A stretch of DNA of 64,000 nt from Dyadobacter sediminis (lineage in GTDB: Bacteria > Bacteroidota > Bacteroidia > Cytophagales > Spirosomataceae), in contig NZ_VCEI01000025.1 of NCBI RefSeq assembly GCF_005860765.1, forward strand, positions 806,001 to 870,000, in the 5' to 3' direction. The translations under genes and the position numbers were made by a program. Shown piece by piece: positions 18,632-28,700 of this stretch; positions within the stretch are counted from its first letter, which is position 1; each line of letters starts with the position of its first letter. Under the pieces are notes generated by a model. That model was not told the origin of the DNA and ran no database searches. It saw only the letters and a program-made list of their open reading frames with translations.

Positions 18632-19549
18632 ATGCACAATAAACTGACGGAAGTTGTTAAAAATCTGCCTGTATTTGGAAAATGGGTACGTAAATTCAAT
18701 ACTTACAGAACCAGAGTGCCCGCCGGGCATTATTATAGCCCTATTGTTTCAGTACAGGAAATTAAAAGAAGAGAATCACAAATATACCCACTACCTAAAA
18801 ACAAGATGGAGGGCTTAGAGCTATCTGAAAATGAGCAGATTGCTTTATTTACTTATTGTTTCGACCATTATTATAAAGACTTGCCGTTTTCAGAAAATAG
18901 TAGTTCTAAACTACGATACTATTATAACAACAAGTATTTCGGGCATGCAGATGCTACCTCATTGTACTTTACTATTCGCCACTTCAAACCCAGAAAAATT
19001 ATTGAAGTGGGTTCCGGATTTTCTTCTGCTGTAATGCTTGATGTCAACGAACATTTTTGTAGCAATGGAATTGATTTGAGTTTTATTGAACCATATCCTG
19101 ATCGGTTGTACTCTCTGTTAAAGGATAGTGAAAGGAAAAATACGAATATTATTGTAAGCGACCTGCAAGATGTTGACATCAGGTACTTTGAGCAGTTGGA
19201 AGAAAATGATATTCTATTTATAGATTCAACACATGTATCGAAAACAGGCAGTGATGTGAATTATTTACTGTTTAACATTCTTCCAGTCCTTAAATCCGGT
19301 GTCATTATTCACATTCATGATATATTCTATCCTTTTGAGTACCCGAAAGAATGGGTAATTTACGGTAATGGAAGGTTTGGCTGGAATGAAGCTTATATAT
19401 TACGTGCTTTTTTAACGAATCAGAATCAATACAAAATTATCATTTTTAATGACTTTATGCAGAGTTTCCACAAGCAAGGGATACTCCTGAATATGTCCAA
19501 TTACAATCAACATGGGCGTGGAGGAAGTTTGTATTTGAGAAAGGCTTGA
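18632..19549 (+). CDS. Class I SAM-dependent methyltransferase
   Basis: The 305-residue protein has a Rossmann-type methyltransferase core. IIEVGSGFSS (123-132) is the glycine-rich SAM loop, IEPYPDRL holds the acidic residue at the end of strand 2, and NDILFIDSTH followed by HIHDIF are strands 4 and 5. An N-terminal helical region (1-115) precedes it. Similar proteins are found in surface-polysaccharide clusters, but no glycan genes are nearby here. Base composition is much more AT-rich than the neighbours, which suggests acquisition by transfer. The methyl acceptor is unknown. Confidence 0.82.
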   Translation: MHNKLTEVVKNLPVFGKWVRKFNTYRTRVPAGHYYSPIVSVQEIKRRESQIYPLPKNKMEGLELSENEQIALFTYCFDHYYKDLPFSENSSSKLRYYYNNKYFGHADATSLYFTIRHFKPRKIIEVGSGFSSAVMLDVNEHFCSNGIDLSFIEPYPDRLYSLLKDSERKNTNIIVSDLQDVDIRYFEQLEENDILFIDSTHVSKTGSDVNYLLFNILPVLKSGVIIHIHDIFYPFEYPKEWVIYGNGRFGWNEAYILRAFLTNQNQYKIIIFNDFMQSFHKQGILLNMSNYNQHGRGGSLYLRKA

Positions 19550-20038
19550 AAAAACACACCGATTATAAATTCATTTCTGATAAATTAGGCAGTAATGTAT
19601 TTGATCTTACTTAAAGGTTGAAAAGCTTTTTAACTAAGTAATTTGCAAACTTTGTTATGCTTTCTTCATTCTTCCTTCCGTCATTGATTACATCATATGA
19701 AGTTAGTTACAACATTTAAGTTCCATACTTTGGTGTAAATAAAAATTCACAACTTTCCAGACAGCCGGAACATGCTTATTTGTTATGAAATGCATAGGGT
19801 AAAAGATGGAAGTGTGTATTTGTTTGCTATGGATCTAACACCAGCTGTTTTGATTGAGACTTGCTGAAAAAGGATCTGTCTGGGTAAAAGAAGCGGAAAC
19901 CGGAAAGAGAAAAGAGAAGTTCTGATTTTTTAAGTATGTTTAGAAAAGGGTACGGCAGGAGGCTTTTGCAGGATATGCAGACACCAAAGCCTAACCGGCT
20001 GTAGCGTAACGTATTTACTTAATCAAAACTGTATTTCA
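19550..20038. other. Intergenic, AT-rich, no feature recognised
   Basis: This 489-bp gap continues the low-GC composition of the methyltransferase gene up to about 19850 and then returns toward the window average. I found no open frame of substance, terminator or clear promoter. Confidence 0.5.
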
Positions 20039-22180
20039 ATGAAGCTTCCGAAAACCCTGTACGGTTTTTTAATGATCCTGACGGCTTCGGTTCCCGGACA
20101 AAGCCAGCAATACACGAAATATGTCAACACATTTATCGGCACGGCACCACTTACGGATCCGAAAATTCTGGGGTACAAGCTGCCCGAAGGATGGCGGTCG
20201 TGGGCAGGACTGACTTTCCCGGGCAGTTCGCTGCCCAACGCGATGGTTCAGCTGAGCCCGATGACGGAATACGGCTCCGGTGCGGGCTATGAGTATGAAG
20301 ACGACGTTATTCTGGGTTTTACTCATACCAACAAAGGCCATTGGAACCTGTGCAACATTCCGGTCCTGCCGCTTTCCAATCCGGGCGGAAAATTCGGTTC
20401 GAAGTTCAGTCATCAGAAAGAAAGTGCCGCGCCGGGATTTTATCAGGTTTATCTCGATGATTATCATGTAAATGTGAGCCTTACTTCCACGCTCCGGGCC
20501 GGCTATCACCGGTACGAATATCAGAACAGCAAGGACCGCCAGATTCTTTTCGATCTTGCAAAGGCCAATAACAAAATTTCCGACTGGCGCATGGAACAGG
20601 CGGGCGACAATGCTGTTCAGGGGTTTCAGCAGACGGGTGAAAAAATTTACTTCTACGCCGTACTGAATACGCCCGTTCAAAAGCTGGAAAAGAAAGAAGA
20701 AGGTGCAGCGAGCGGTTATGCAATCGTACATCTGGCCGACGGCGGCAAAGGGCCCGTGGAACTTAAAATCGGGATTTCGTTTGTAAGTACGGCTAATGCA
20801 AAAGAGAACCTGGAAAAGGAAATAGGCGGCAAGACCTTCGAAAATGTCCGCGCGGAAGCCACCTGTACGTGGGAAACACTATTGGCATCGGTGCAGGTCA
20901 AAGGCGGTACAGAGAAGCAAAAACAAATGCTTTATTCCAGTCTGTACAGATCGTTTTTGTGGCCTGCGCTGCGCAGCGATGTGAACGGCGCGTTTACGGA
21001 TGCAAAGAAAAATGTGGCCAAATCTGATTTTCGTTATTACACCGAGCCTTCACTCTGGGATACGTACCGGAACAAGGATGTGCTCCTCGGGCTGATTTCG
21101 CCGGATGTAACCCGGGATGTAATCAAGTCCATGAAGGATGTCGGTGATAAAACGGGCTTCATTCCCACATTTTTTCACGGCGATCACGGATCGTCGTCCA
21201 TTGCAGGCGCTTACCTGCGCGGGATCAAAGATTTTGATATAAAAGGTACTTACGAAATCCTACTGAAAAATGCGAACACGCCAGACGGCGCCCGGCCGTA
21301 CATTGCCGAGTACATTCAGAAAGGCTATATCTCAGACCCTGACGTGCCTAATCCGCATGTGGAAACAAAAGCCAGAGCGGGCGTCTCCAAAACACTGGAA
21401 TACTCGTACGACGATTACTCCGTGGCGCAGCTCGCGAAAAGTCTGGGCGATACGGCCAATTACAGGGTGCTGATGGCACGCTCCGGAAATTATAAAAACA
21501 TGTTCGATGCTTCTACCCGTTTTATGCGCGGCAGGCTCGAAAACGGCGACTGGATCAAGCCGTTCAATCCGCAATACCCTTATTATGAATACATGTACCG
21601 AGAAGCCAATGCGTGGCAGATGTCGTTTTTTGCACCACACGATATGCCCGGGTTGATTGCACTCTACGGCGGCCCGAAAGGCTTTGAGTCGAAACTGGAT
21701 TCGCTTTTTACGGTTCCCTGGAACCCGTCTTACATTGCACGCAATGTGGAAACGATGATCGGTCAGTACTGCCACGGAAACCAGCCGGACCATGAAGCGC
21801 CGTTTGCTTATCATTTCATCGGAAAGCCTGAGAAATCGCAGAAAATCCTGGATCATATTCTCAATAATCTGTACGGAATCGGTGATGAGGGACTGGCGCT
21901 TTGCGGGATGGACGATGCAGGCGAAATGTCGGCCTGGTATGTGTTCAGCGCATTGGGATTGTACCCGTTTTCGGCTACCGATCCGGAATACATTGTGACC
22001 GTACCGCTTTTTGACGAGGTGAAATGGAAAACCAGCAGCGGCAAAATGCTGACCATCAAAAAACCGGCAAAAGGCAGGAACCTGACGGCCATCAAAGTAA
22101 ACGGGCAGCAAACAAAGGGCTATTTTGTGCCGCACAGTCTTTTTACCGATGGTGGAGAAATCGAAATGGTGACGCGGTAG
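20039..22180 (+). CDS. GH92 family exported alpha-mannosidase-like enzyme with Glu-to-Gln change
   Basis: The 713-residue protein has a signal peptide (1-23, cut near GQSQ) and the two-domain GH92 layout: an N-terminal beta-sandwich (YVNTFIGTA, GFTHTNKGHW) and a C-terminal (alpha/alpha)6 barrel (SLWDTYRNKDVLLGLISPD, HGDHGSSSIAGAYLRG, MDDAGEMSAWYVFSALGLYP with Asp625/Asp626). GH92 enzymes are calcium-dependent exo-alpha-mannosidases. Where they normally have H-G-N-E-P, this one reads HGNQP, so the expected catalytic acid is Gln582. That change is known from GH92 enzymes acting on mannose-1-phospho-6-mannose. It stands alone between the AT-rich insert and a T9SS pair. Family call is firm, substrate is inference. 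Confidence 0.9.
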   Translation: MKLPKTLYGFLMILTASVPGQSQQYTKYVNTFIGTAPLTDPKILGYKLPEGWRSWAGLTFPGSSLPNAMVQLSPMTEYGSGAGYEYEDDVILGFTHTNKGHWNLCNIPVLPLSNPGGKFGSKFSHQKESAAPGFYQVYLDDYHVNVSLTSTLRAGYHRYEYQNSKDRQILFDLAKANNKISDWRMEQAGDNAVQGFQQTGEKIYFYAVLNTPVQKLEKKEEGAASGYAIVHLADGGKGPVELKIGISFVSTANAKENLEKEIGGKTFENVRAEATCTWETLLASVQVKGGTEKQKQMLYSSLYRSFLWPALRSDVNGAFTDAKKNVAKSDFRYYTEPSLWDTYRNKDVLLGLISPDVTRDVIKSMKDVGDKTGFIPTFFHGDHGSSSIAGAYLRGIKDFDIKGTYEILLKNANTPDGARPYIAEYIQKGYISDPDVPNPHVETKARAGVSKTLEYSYDDYSVAQLAKSLGDTANYRVLMARSGNYKNMFDASTRFMRGRLENGDWIKPFNPQYPYYEYMYREANAWQMSFFAPHDMPGLIALYGGPKGFESKLDSLFTVPWNPSYIARNVETMIGQYCHGNQPDHEAPFAYHFIGKPEKSQKILDHILNNLYGIGDEGLALCGMDDAGEMSAWYVFSALGLYPFSATDPEYIVTVPLFDEVKWKTSSGKMLTIKKPAKGRNLTAIKVNGQQTKGYFVPHSLFTDGGEIEMVTR

Positions 22181-22182
22181 TT

Positions 22183-22229
22183 GGGAAATGGAGGAAGGAG
22201 GAAGGGAAGAAAGGAGGAAGGTAGGAAAG
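22183..22229 (+). repeat. Polypurine tract
   Basis: A G/A-only tract of GGAGGAAGG-like units lies directly after the GH92 stop codon. It resembles the tracts at 2352 and 49431. Confidence 0.5.
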
Positions 22230-22332
22230 TTTTGGGGTGATTAATTGGTAATTAAATGGTTTTGGAAACAGGTTGAAGGATTTTTAAAAAAAAATTTATA
22301 GAATTCCGTAGTTATTTATTAGTCTTTGAAAT

Positions 22333-22362
22333 AAAACGGGTGCTTGTTGGGCACCCGTTTTT
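22333..22362. terminator. Bidirectional terminator
   Basis: Arms AAAACGGGTGC (22333-22343) and GCACCCGTTTT (22351-22361) pair over 11 bp around a 7-base loop. The structure lies between the convergent GH92 and T9SS genes. Confidence 0.85.
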
Positions 22363-22385
22363 GCTGGATCCGGAATGAAACTAAT

Positions 22386-25300
22386 CTAATTTGCAAGCAG
22401 CACTTTCAGGGTTTCCGAGGTGGAAGCCGACTGTATATTTAACAAATAAATGCCTGCCGGAAGCCGAAAGCGGCTTATATCAATATCGGAAACAGCACCC
22501 GCCTGCAGACCTTCGGGCGTACTGATCGGGATAAGGTTGCCCGTTTCGCTGAAAAGCGACAAGCCGATGGCATGCTGGTGCCGACTTCCCACGCGGATTG
22601 TAAAGCGGTCTTTTACCGGATTTGGATAAATGATTGAGCTTTCCGTTTCCTCTCCGGCTTCTTTTGCTATTTCTGACTCGGCCATTCTTGCGGATGAAAT
22701 TACCGGTTCAGTAGTCGTCACAATCAGTTCAGGCGGGTTTACGGCATTTTCCCTGCTGTTGAAAATGACCCTGTTATTGGTCGCGAACAAATCGGCCAGG
22801 ATCAGCGTCAACGTCTTGTCTTGTGCAAGCTGCGATTTTGCAAATTCAGTAATATCAATTTCATAAAACCGGGCCTTCCGCATGGAATTGAACTTTCCCA
22901 GAAATACAGAATTGCCGGATGGTGCATTGCTCGCCGTGATTCCGGTTTCCGTCCAGTTATCATTGTCAATACCGGTAAGGCCAACCTGAACGGTTTTGCT
23001 GCCTTCATAGTTACGCCCGTAAATGCGAATCCGTGCATTATTGATACTGCTCAACCCGGCCAGCGAAAACTTCATATACGCTGCACGGTCATAATCGGAG
23101 TTTGTATTTGATTTCAGGTCAATGGTTTGTTCAAGTCCGAAGTTGGTCTGCGAGCTGCTTCCGTAGCGAATATAAGCATCTGCAACAGGTCCAGTCGAAA
23201 GCTCTACCAATGGTTTGATAAATTCAACTTCGATAGCAGCTACGGAAGCCCGGTCTGCAATTTTTACGAACTGCAGGCTAAGAAAACCATCTTTTACGTC
23301 TGTTTCAAAAGTTTCTGTTACTGCGGTAAGCGGCGCGCCTGCTTTCCGGAGAATGCTGTAATTTTCCAGTTTTAGCTGGCCTTCAGCTTCCACGTTGAAC
23401 TTTCTCCTGATATCGATGGCCGGCCTGTTGGGAGAAACGCCCCAGTATATTTCGGCAAAATGAAGCGTAACCTTGTATACGCCGGTTTGTACCGGAATGT
23501 CGTAATTGAAAAAATCTTCACTGCGGGTGTTGCGGTACAAGTCGTCATCCGGTGTGTTCAGGATATCAACTTGCCCGACAAAGCTTGTACGCCTACCGTC
23601 AAAAAACGCATCAGCCTGGAACACACGGCCGTCAGCAGTTGTAAATTCCTTGCCGCCGGCATTGATCCGGATAGCAGGCACATCTGCTGGATCCGTCAGC
23701 TTCAGGATAACGGTAATGGTTTCTTCATCATAAAGGTCCGGATGGCCCGCAATACTGACCCTGACATTAAACGGATAAGTACCGGATTCCCACGGCGTGT
23801 TCCAGCTGAAAGCGCCAGTAGAAGCATCAATGGAAGCGCCGGCAGGGGCGTTTACAAGCGAAAAGATCTTGGTTTGTCCAAATCCTGCTGTTGCATCCGC
23901 TGTAAACTTCAGTATTTCGCCCGGCTGCAGCACCTTGTCTCCAATCGGGCTGAGTACCGGAGAATTGGTGACTTCATTGACGGTCAGGTTGACTTTCAGC
24001 AATGCTCTGGCATATCCGGGTGCTGTTGCGGCAACCACCGAACTATACTGACCCGACGCAATACCTGCAGTAGTAACGGTGAACGGCAATGTGTCCAGTG
24101 CAGGCGAAGGCAAATCCAGCCAGTCGGCAGCGGATTTGCGGAGCGTAATTTCCGGCGAACCGTAATTGGCAGAAAGGCTTGCATTTCGGGTAGAGTCAGT
24201 CGGGATACTTGAAAGGACAAAATCCAGCGAGTCGGCAGAAAATGCAAGCTTTTTGTTGTTTGATTCAGCGAGTAACTTCACGGTCCAGACACCTGGTCCA
24301 GCTTCGGTTTTATCACCGCCTGCAGTATAGCTATATGAATATCCGGTTGTTAGATACCCGCCATCGGAAGTAGCAAAAGCACCAGCTAAAGTGCTTATTG
24401 AGCGAGGGCTGCCTCCCAGGTTTTTATCCCATAATTTGGTCCCGCTGGCATCTATTTTAATGATCCAGCTATCATCGAAATCTCTTGTTGGATCCGTCTT
24501 GGTGTCACCGAGGTCAGAATAAAATACCATACCGATCAGATATCCTCCATCGGGTGTTGGCTGAATGGATTGAATCATATCATATTCATTTCCGCCGTAG
24601 CTTTTGTCCCATTGCTTTTCTCCTTCTGAATTGATTTTAACGATCCATAAATCGTAATAGCCGATATTGGGAGCTGTTCTATCTTCACCTGCATCGGACC
24701 AGGAGTTTCCGGCAAGCAAATACCCGTTGTCTTCGGTTCGCACAATGATAGGATCGCGGTCGAATCCATTGCCACCATAGGTTTTGTCCCATAGTTTGGT
24801 GCCGCTGGCTGAAAGTTTTACAATCCAGTAATCATACGAACCCTTGGAACCTGCAGTTTTATTTCCATTGATTTCTGAATCGGAATCGCCACTTACGATA
24901 AAACCTCCATCGGGTGCCTGTATTAAAGATGAAACACCATCTCGCAAGGATCCACCCAGGGTTTTGTCCCATTGCTTGTTTCCGTTTGCATCAAGTTTAA
25001 TCACCCAGTAATCAAATTCTCCATACGGATTTTCGGATTTAATCCCATTTGCAGGAGAACTTGACAAACCGCCAACGAGATACCCTCCGTCAGAAGTCTG
25101 TATTGTTGTTGCCAGATTGTCTGTGCCTGTTCCGCCATATGTTTTGTCCCATTGTTTGGTTCCGTCTGCGGTAATCTTGATAATCCAGTAATCAGTACTA
25201 ATGGAATAGGCGGAATCTGACTTATCACCACTGGCATCAGAGTCGGACTGGCCTCCGATCAGGTATCCGCCATCGGATGTCTGGATAACAGACTTTAATT

Positions 25301-25631
25301 CGTCGTCTTTATTTCCACCATATGTTTTTTCCCACTCTTTGATTCCTTTACGATCCAGTTTAAGTATAAAGTATTTAGACCCCACATTACTAACAGCTGC
25401 GAATCCGATCATCACCCCGCCATCTGTCGTTTGACATGCTACTGTAGGGTAAGGCCCGAATCCCGGTGAAAGTGTTTGCAGTTTGTCCCATTCTACTGCG
25501 GGCTGTGCCAGCAAATTTCCTGTTAAGAAGAGGATCAAGATCAAAATCAGGTACCGTTTCAGGTAATTGGAAAAAGTTCTGTGTAGAAAGTTTCCTGATA
25601 AATGATTTTTAGCAGATAAATGTAAATACAT
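22386..25631 (-). CDS. T9SS sorted surface protein with propeller-like repeats, malectin and DNRLRE domains
   Basis: The protein is 1081 residues from the ATG at 25631. An ATG at 25679 is also in frame, but only 9 bases past the previous gene's terminator hairpin. The signal peptide is the hydrophobic run ILILILFLTG before LLAQ. Seven repeats of about 60 residues (T-x-D-G-G-Y-L, then S-G-D-K-S, D-Y-W-I-V-K and W-D-K-T-Y-G-G) probably form a propeller. A BACON-like and an Ig-like domain follow, then malectin (INAGGKEFTTADG), DNRLRE (PVADAYIRYGSSS) and a type A T9SS tail (YPNPVKDRFTIRVG). It should be carried across the outer membrane by T9SS and bind glycans. No catalytic motif is seen. Confidence 0.85.
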   Translation of the reverse strand: MYLHLSAKNHLSGNFLHRTFSNYLKRYLILILILFLTGNLLAQPAVEWDKLQTLSPGFGPYPTVACQTTDGGVMIGFAAVSNVGSKYFILKLDRKGIKEWEKTYGGNKDDELKSVIQTSDGGYLIGGQSDSDASGDKSDSAYSISTDYWIIKITADGTKQWDKTYGGTGTDNLATTIQTSDGGYLVGGLSSSPANGIKSENPYGEFDYWVIKLDANGNKQWDKTLGGSLRDGVSSLIQAPDGGFIVSGDSDSEINGNKTAGSKGSYDYWIVKLSASGTKLWDKTYGGNGFDRDPIIVRTEDNGYLLAGNSWSDAGEDRTAPNIGYYDLWIVKINSEGEKQWDKSYGGNEYDMIQSIQPTPDGGYLIGMVFYSDLGDTKTDPTRDFDDSWIIKIDASGTKLWDKNLGGSPRSISTLAGAFATSDGGYLTTGYSYSYTAGGDKTEAGPGVWTVKLLAESNNKKLAFSADSLDFVLSSIPTDSTRNASLSANYGSPEITLRKSAADWLDLPSPALDTLPFTVTTAGIASGQYSSVVAATAPGYARALLKVNLTVNEVTNSPVLSPIGDKVLQPGEILKFTADATAGFGQTKIFSLVNAPAGASIDASTGAFSWNTPWESGTYPFNVRVSIAGHPDLYDEETITVILKLTDPADVPAIRINAGGKEFTTADGRVFQADAFFDGRRTSFVGQVDILNTPDDDLYRNTRSEDFFNYDIPVQTGVYKVTLHFAEIYWGVSPNRPAIDIRRKFNVEAEGQLKLENYSILRKAGAPLTAVTETFETDVKDGFLSLQFVKIADRASVAAIEVEFIKPLVELSTGPVADAYIRYGSSSQTNFGLEQTIDLKSNTNSDYDRAAYMKFSLAGLSSINNARIRIYGRNYEGSKTVQVGLTGIDNDNWTETGITASNAPSGNSVFLGKFNSMRKARFYEIDITEFAKSQLAQDKTLTLILADLFATNNRVIFNSRENAVNPPELIVTTTEPVISSARMAESEIAKEAGEETESSIIYPNPVKDRFTIRVGSRHQHAIGLSLFSETGNLIPISTPEGLQAGAVSDIDISRFRLPAGIYLLNIQSASTSETLKVLLAN

Positions 25632-25687
25632 GTAATGTGAGCGATTAAGGGTTAAATAGTAAGAATTTTCTTTGATCAAAATGAAAT

Positions 25688-25713
25688 AAATGCCCGGATA
25701 AAACCGGGCATTT
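25688..25713 (-). terminator. Terminator between the tandem T9SS genes
   Basis: AAATGCCCGG (25688-25697) pairs perfectly with CCGGGCATTT (25704-25713). On the minus strand it follows the stop codon of the upstream paralogue by 12 bases and is followed by a T-rich run. Confidence 0.8.
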
Positions 25714-25724
25714 CAGCAGTCAGA

Positions 25725-28700
25725 TTACTCTGTAATCAACACTTTCAATATTTCAGAAGTATTACTAGAATGTACTTTAAGCAGATAAATTCCTTTGTTT
25801 AAAGACAAACCGGAAACATCCGCTTCCACTTTGCTGCCGGCATGCAGTTCTTCATTTGTTTTAACCGGATAACTGATGCCCGTCGCATTGATCAGCTCCA
25901 AAGAAATATTTTCCTGATGCCTGTTGCCGATCTGAACGGTAAAACGTTTCTGGGCCGGGTTCGGGAAAACACTTGAAGCGGCAAGTTCGCTTTCAGTCTC
26001 GGTTTCAATACGATCAGAAGTGTGCACCTCAGTCATTCTGGTGCTGGAGTTCGTCGGAAAAGAGGTCACAACAAGCAGTTCCGGCGGATTTACTGCATTT
26101 TCCCTGCTGTTGAAAATGATCCTTTTATTGGAATCAGACAGATCCGCAAGCTTTAATGTCAGTATTTTATCCTGAGCAAACTGCATTTGTACGTACTCGG
26201 TAATGTCAACTTCGAAAAACCTTGCCGTATGATGATAGCCGGCAATGGCGAAAGATTGCAGGAACGTGGAAGGGCCGGTGGGCGCATTGCTTCCGGTTAT
26301 GCCGGTTTCCGACCAGCTGTCGTTGTCAATTCCGGTCAGTCCGACCCTTACATAGTTGGTGCCTTCATAGTTTCGTCCGTATATACGAAGCTTTGCGCTA
26401 AGTACATCGCTTGCTCTTGCCAGGGAAAACTTGATGTATGCCGTGCGGGCAAGCTCTGCCTTGGTGGTTTCTTTCAGATCAATGGTTTGTTCAAGGCCAT
26501 AGTTGGCCTGCGAGCTGCTTCCGTAACGGACATACGCATCCGCCACAGGTGCTATCGATAATAAACTTAACGGTTGGATGGCTTGTACTTCTATAGCCGA
26601 TACTCTGGGCAGGTCACTTCGGCCTTTCAGGAAATCCAGATTCAGAAAGCCGTCTGTAACGCTTGCTTCAAAAGATTCCTGCACTGCTGTGAGCGGCGCA
26701 CCTGCTTTCTGTAAAATTTTGTAATCATCCAGTTTTCTCTGGCCTTCTGCCTCAACGTGGAACCGTCGTCGGTATATATTGGCAGGACGGTTGGGAGAAA
26801 CGCCCCAGTATATTTCGGCAAAATGAAGGGTAACCCTGTAAATACCGCTTTGAACAGGAATCTGGTAACTGAAGTTATGATCGCAACGTCCGCTCCGGTA
26901 AAGCTCGTCGTCCTGTGTGTTCAGGATTTCAACGCCCTCCGCCGAACTGGTGCGGGTATTCCTCACATAGAACGTGTCAGCCTGGAACACATGGCCGTCG
27001 GCAGTTGTGAAAGCCTTGCCGCCTGCATTGATCCGGATAACAGTGGCATCAGCAGGGTCCACTACTTTTACTGTAAAGGTTTCATCTTCGTAAAGGTAGG
27101 GGTAATTGACGGCACTGACCCGGACTGTAAATGAGTATGATCCTGTCTGAAAAGGTGCAGCCCAGTTGAAAGCACCCGTAGAGGCATTAATCGTTGCACC
27201 GGCTAACGGGTTCAGAAGAGAAAATGTCTTGGTTTGTCCATATCTTGTTGTCGCAGTTGCAGTAAAATTCAGTGTCCCGCCCGGCAACAGTTCTTTGTCG
27301 CCGATCCGGTTGAGCTTTGGTGCCATGGTTGCATCTTTAAGTAGCAGGTTTACTTTCAGAACTGCCCTGACGTACCCGGGAGCGACGGCCGTGACCAGGG
27401 AACTGTACCGGTTGGGCCTGACACCTGCGGTTTTGACGGTGAACGGCACTGATCCGGTTGCCGGTGAAGGCAGATCAAGCCATTTGGCATCCGATTTGCG
27501 AAGGGTAATTTCAGGCATACCCGCACTGGCAGAAATGATTACATTCCGGACAGAGTCCGGCGTAGAGCTGAACAGGTCAAAATCCAGCGTTTCGGCAGAA
27601 AATGCCAGCTTTTTGGTGTTGCCGTCCGCTTGCAGCTTGACAATCCATCCGTCTTCCTGCAATGGTTTCTGCATGATGTCGCCCGATCCGGTAGAACCGC
27701 CAGCCGATCCGATCATCAGATAGCCGCCATCTGCAGTGGGGATCGTTCGTGTTCCTCTTGAAAAATCATCACTTCCGTCTCCGCCCGGGGTTTTTTCCCA
27801 AAGCTTTTTCCCCGTTGCATCCAGCTTCACAAGCCATGCGCTGAAAGTGCCTCTGTTTGGCAGCGTTTTATCACCGCTTATACCCGATTCAGAAACGCCG
27901 CTTATGATATAGCCTCCATCCGGAGTTTGTCTGACCGAGCCCAGACTTTCCGATTTTGACCCTCCAAGCGTTTTGTCCCACTGTATATTACCCAAAGCAT
28001 CGGTTTTTACGATCCAGTGGTCGTACCATTCTCCTCTGCTTTTTTCACTTTTGTCTCCGCTTATCCCTGATTCAGAGTTACCGCCAATAATCACTCCGCC
28101 GTCCGAAGTAGCCTGCATATCGACCATTTCGTCAAATTGGTCGCCGCCGATTGTTTTGTCCCAGAGCTTCGTTCCGTCGGGTGAAAGTTTTACCAGCCAG
28201 TAATCCCAGATACCCTTCGCATTTTCGCTTTTGTCGCCGCTTGCATTCGAATCGGAGTAGCCTCCTAAAAGAATGCCGTCACTGGTTATTAGCAATCCGC
28301 CCAGTCCTTCCTGTCCGCTGCCTCCGAACGTTTTGTCCCACTGTATGGCCCCGCCCGCATTGATCTTGACAATCCAGAAGTCATCCCAGCCTTTTGCAGC
28401 GGTTGTTTTATCCGCACTGATATCCGAGAAGGATGAACCGCCCAGCAAATAGCCGCCGTCAGCAGTTGGTCTTATTACTGCCAGCCGATCCGACTTGTTG
28501 CCGCCAATGGTTTTTTCCCACTGCATCGTTCCGTTGGCGGAAAGTTTGATGATCCAGAAATCTCCGCGCTCGTATTCTATGGCAGAACGGTCGTTTTCCG
28601 ATTTATCCGCACTTTTGTCAGACGTGGATGTACCTCCGACCAGATAGCCGCCGTCTGCTGTCTGAACGATGCGCGGTTCGTACTCCGATCCTGCGCCGCC

